Source: JBLHZY01 sp050633265 (lineage in GTDB: Bacteria > Pseudomonadota > Alphaproteobacteria > Rhodobacterales > Rhodobacteraceae). From it: a stretch of 6,013 nt of DNA. Each line of letters starts with the position of its first letter. Position 1 is the first letter of the stretch. A program made the translations under genes and the position numbers. Positions 4,443-6,013 of the stretch are shown in pieces. Where the stretch lies: NCBI GenBank assembly GCA_050633265.1, contig JBOEGE010000015.1, positions 1-6,013 on the forward strand. The letters are read 5' to 3'. The notes under the pieces are model-generated. The model was not told where the DNA came from. It searched no databases and was given only the letters and a program-made list of their open reading frames with translations.

Positions 4443-4930
4443 TCGACCAGTTGAAATTGATGCGGGTCGAGCTGGGCGACGTGAAGAAACGCCAGTTGAC
4501 CGAGGAACGGCTGAAACACCTGCAAGCCGCGCTGGAGGATAATGCCAAACAAATCGCGGGCGTCCAGAACGCAGCCGCGCATGGTGGCAAGGAAGGCGCT
4601 GAGCGCCTCAGTTACGATCTAAACAACAAAGCGGCTCAGATTGAGCGAAAGGTCGATGATGCGGTGCGCGGCCTCTCAGAAGCCCGTAGAGAGGCCTCAG
4701 GCACTATTCTAGCCCGTAGGCGCAACGTCCGCCTCTTCATGCTCTTCTCAGCCCTTACAGGGCTTGCCACAGGCGCTTTGCTCACGTTGGTCGTGTTCGA
4801 TCATTATCTGGAGCGGGATTTTCGGGATGCAGTGCAGACCGTAGGCCTAGATTTGGCCTGTCGTGCCAGAGGTGGGTTCATCTCAGATCAGCAAAATGGG
4901 AAGTTTTGTGTGTTCGAGATCAGCGAGTAA
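4415..4930 (+). CDS. Coiled-coil protein with one membrane helix, probable mobilization accessory
   Basis: The 171-residue protein has an N-terminal charged coiled coil (about 5-97, MTSDPVQDLIDQLKLMRVEL onward). A basic cluster ARRRNVR (100-106) precedes one membrane helix (LFMLFSALTGLATGALLTLVV, 107-127), and a C-terminal domain (129-171) contains C149 and C165. By the positive-inside rule the coiled coil is cytoplasmic and the tail periplasmic, where the two cysteines could pair. The layout recalls small-plasmid DUF6118-like proteins and the membrane-anchored MobB of RSF1010, but I cannot confirm homology. Its ATG overlaps the mobC-like stop (ATGA), and the same pairing appears in the first repeat copy, so the two genes were ancestrally one mobilization operon. 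A role in tethering the relaxosome to the membrane or coupling protein is inferred. Confidence 0.75.
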   Translation: MTSDPVQDLIDQLKLMRVELGDVKKRQLTEERLKHLQAALEDNAKQIAGVQNAAAHGGKEGAERLSYDLNNKAAQIERKVDDAVRGLSEARREASGTILARRRNVRLFMLFSALTGLATGALLTLVVFDHYLERDFRDAVQTVGLDLACRARGGFISDQQNGKFCVFEISE

Positions 4931-4936
4931 TCCACA
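4928..4936 (+). promoter_or_regulatory. DnaA box
   Basis: TAATCCACA differs at one position from the consensus TTATCCACA. It overlaps the TAA stop of the upstream gene and lies about 90 bases before the first iteron, as expected at an iteron origin. Confidence 0.6.
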
Positions 4937-4945
4937 ACTTCGCCT

Positions 4946-4978
4946 AGTGTTAACAGTGTTACCTACGGAGTAGTGTTA
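4946..4978 (+). repeat. Three AGTGTTA repeats upstream of the iterons
   Basis: AGTGTTA occurs at 4946-4952, 4955-4961 and 4972-4978; the first two flank the palindrome TGTTAACA (4948-4955). They lie between the DnaA box and the iterons and may be an accessory origin or operator site. Function unknown. Confidence 0.4.
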
Positions 4979-5023
4979 CGGATTCCGCCGAGGCCTTTTC
5001 TATATGGCTTAAACAGTCCTTTG

Positions 5024-5146
5024 GGTTCCGAAAGGCACGAACTTGGGTTCCGAAAGGCACGAATTATGGTTCCGAAAGGCACGAACCGGAAAGTGCCTAA
5101 AATAGGTTCCTGATAGCACGAACTTTTTGGTTCCTGATAACACGAA
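5024..5146 (+). repeat. Iteron array of the replication origin (oriV): five 18-bp repeats in two classes
   Basis: Three identical class A repeats, GGTTCCGAAAGGCACGAA, start at 5024, 5046 and 5068 with an exact 22-bp period (two helical turns). Two class B repeats start at 5105 and 5129, 24 bp apart, reading GGTTCCTGATAGCACGAA and a variant with A in place of G at position 12. All share GGTTCC, six variable bases, then CACGAA, in the same orientation. The array ends 18 bases before repA, so RepA is the expected binder, both for initiation and for autoregulation. No convincing repA promoter is visible in or above it. Confidence 0.9.
5078..5098. repeat. Inverted repeat at the gap between iteron classes
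   Basis: AGGCAC (5078-5083, in the third class A iteron) pairs with GTGCCT (5093-5098) around ten bases. This places an opposite-facing half-site in the 37-bp interval where the two iteron classes meet. Confidence 0.45.
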
Positions 5147-5164
5147 CATCGGCTAAGGTGTGGC

Positions 5165-6013
5165 ATGGCCCTTTTACCTGACCGACACCCTCAGAAAGAT
5201 TTCTTCATCCTCGACATCTCAGATGTCGTTCCAAAGGATGATACCGCCTCAATGGAGCATCCTATGTTCTCATTGGCGACCAAACCAGACATGCGGCATT
5301 TGCTCTACAAAAGTGGTGAAAATAGCCTTGAGATCATCCCATCGAGTCTTGGGCTTCCATCCATCAAAGACAAAGACATTCTCATCTTCTGCATCAGCCA
5401 GTTGATGCACCGGAAGAACCGCGGCGAGGAGATCGGAAAACGTGTCCGATTCAGCGCAAGAGAGCTGATGATGGCGACAAACCGCAACACTGATGGGCGC
5501 GAATACAAGCGTGTTGAGAAGGCATTTCAACGACTGCAAGGTACCCAGTTCAAAACCAGCATCCGCACGGGCAGCAAAAAGGAAGTCCGCATATTCAGCC
5601 TGATTGATGAGGGCGGATATGTGATGCGCGAGGAGGGCGAATGGCGTCTCGACTACTGCGAGGTTGTCCTATCCGATTGGTTCATGCGTGCGATTGAAGC
5701 GAACGAAGTGGTCAGCATTTCAGAGGATTACTTTCGTCTTCGTCGACCGCTCGAACGCCGTATTTATGAGATCGCTCGTAAACACTGCGGCAGCCAGAAA
5801 CGCTGGCATATCAACCTCGCCAAACTCCAAGACAAGACGGGCAGTAACGCCCCCCTCAAGAAGTTCCGCCTCAACATCCGTCAAATAATCGAAGGGGACC
5901 ATCTGCCCTTTTACACACTGGAGCTGACCTCCGACGATCTGGTTATCTTCCGACCGCGCCAGACCCGTGTGACCATTACGGCTGACATTGTGCCGAAGAA
6001 AAAGCCCGCGAGA
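5165..6013 (+). CDS. repA: RepA plasmid replication initiator, RPA family (N-terminal 283 codons; continues at position 1)
   Basis: This is the replication initiator, which should bind the iterons just upstream and open the origin. The protein begins MALLPDRHPQKDFFILDISD, and segments such as HPMFSLATKPD (32-42), a basic helical stretch around 75-125 and RLRRPLERRIYEIARKH (191-207) match the winged-helix initiators of the RPA family (Pfam Replication initiator protein A), common on alphaproteobacterial plasmids. The start is supported by AAGG at 5155-5158, six bases before the ATG, and by the iterons ending 18 bases upstream. No stop is met before the window edge; the frame reaches the last base exactly at a codon end. 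The C-terminus is encoded at 1-159, giving 335 residues when the ends are joined directly. Family assignment is from recognition of the sequence, not a search. Confidence 0.93.
   Translation, partial: MALLPDRHPQKDFFILDISDVVPKDDTASMEHPMFSLATKPDMRHLLYKSGENSLEIIPSSLGLPSIKDKDILIFCISQLMHRKNRGEEIGKRVRFSARELMMATNRNTDGREYKRVEKAFQRLQGTQFKTSIRTGSKKEVRIFSLIDEGGYVMREEGEWRLDYCEVVLSDWFMRAIEANEVVSISEDYFRLRRPLERRIYEIARKHCGSQKRWHINLAKLQDKTGSNAPLKKFRLNIRQIIEGDHLPFYTLELTSDDLVIFRPRQTRVTITADIVPKKKPAR
6001..6013. repeat. 13-bp repeat at the window ends (circle junction), right copy
   Basis: This is identical to positions 1-13 and lies at the last codons of the N-terminal repA segment, encoding KPAR after two lysine codons. 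It marks the point where the circle was opened. Confidence 0.75.

Noticed and set aside
4980..4997. GGATTCCG as a degenerate sixth iteron about 44 bp before the first
   Set aside because: Only the first few bases fit, with one base inserted, and the CACGAA end is absent.
5024..5146. CRISPR-like array
   Set aside because: The repeats are 18 bp at 22-24 bp periods with only 4-6 bases between most of them, so there is no room for spacers. Position and pattern are those of iterons.

Overview
The window reads as one complete small mobilizable plasmid of about 6.0 kb, opened inside its replication gene. The last 13 bases repeat the first 13, and the initiator that starts at 5165 runs off the right edge and finishes at 1-159. 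Joining the ends directly, without removing the 13-base repeat, keeps one open frame of 335 codons. The RPA-type initiator, MobA/MobL (MobQ) relaxase, BrnT/BrnA toxin-antitoxin pair and GC-rich backbone suggest an alphaproteobacterial host, possibly Rhodobacterales-like. The host is inferred; no chromosomal marker is present.

Layout. 4931-5164 is the replication origin, with a near-consensus DnaA box and five 18-bp iterons in two sequence classes just before repA. repA (5165-6013 plus 1-159) is followed by a chain joined by ATGA overlaps: a 28-codon ORF (156-242) and then a helix-turn-helix/coiled-coil plasmid protein (239-667). A 198-residue protein of unknown function (671-1267) follows closely. 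Next come brnT (1295-1600) and overlapping brnA (1587-1880), with an inverted repeat inside their likely promoter. Two hairpins (1885-1918 and 1936-1970) separate this rightward block from the convergent relaxase gene.

Transfer region. The relaxase is on the minus strand (1952-2974). Its upstream region (about 2975-3192) holds a run of stem-loops, one containing a MobQ-like nick motif, and two adjacent palindromes. This is the likely oriT and divergent control region. Rightward from it runs a small MobC/TraD-like gene (3193-3450), translationally coupled to the start of a second gene that breaks off after 15 codons.

The most unusual part is 3237-4418. The MobC-like gene and the start of the next gene occur twice, about 92 percent identical by eye, flanking an AT-richer gene for a polytopic membrane protein (3556-4215). 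The first copy has an intact mobC but only a stub of the next gene. The second has a beheaded, frameshifted mobC followed by the intact next gene (4415-4930, coiled coil plus one membrane helix). This looks like a recombination scar that carried the membrane gene in as cargo.

Together the genes give replication (iterons, RepA, perhaps the HTH protein), stable inheritance (BrnTA), mobilization by a helper conjugation system (oriT, MobA, MobC-like, membrane accessory protein), and two genes of unknown role (671-1267 and 3556-4215). No tRNA, rRNA, CRISPR array, transposase or resistance gene is visible.
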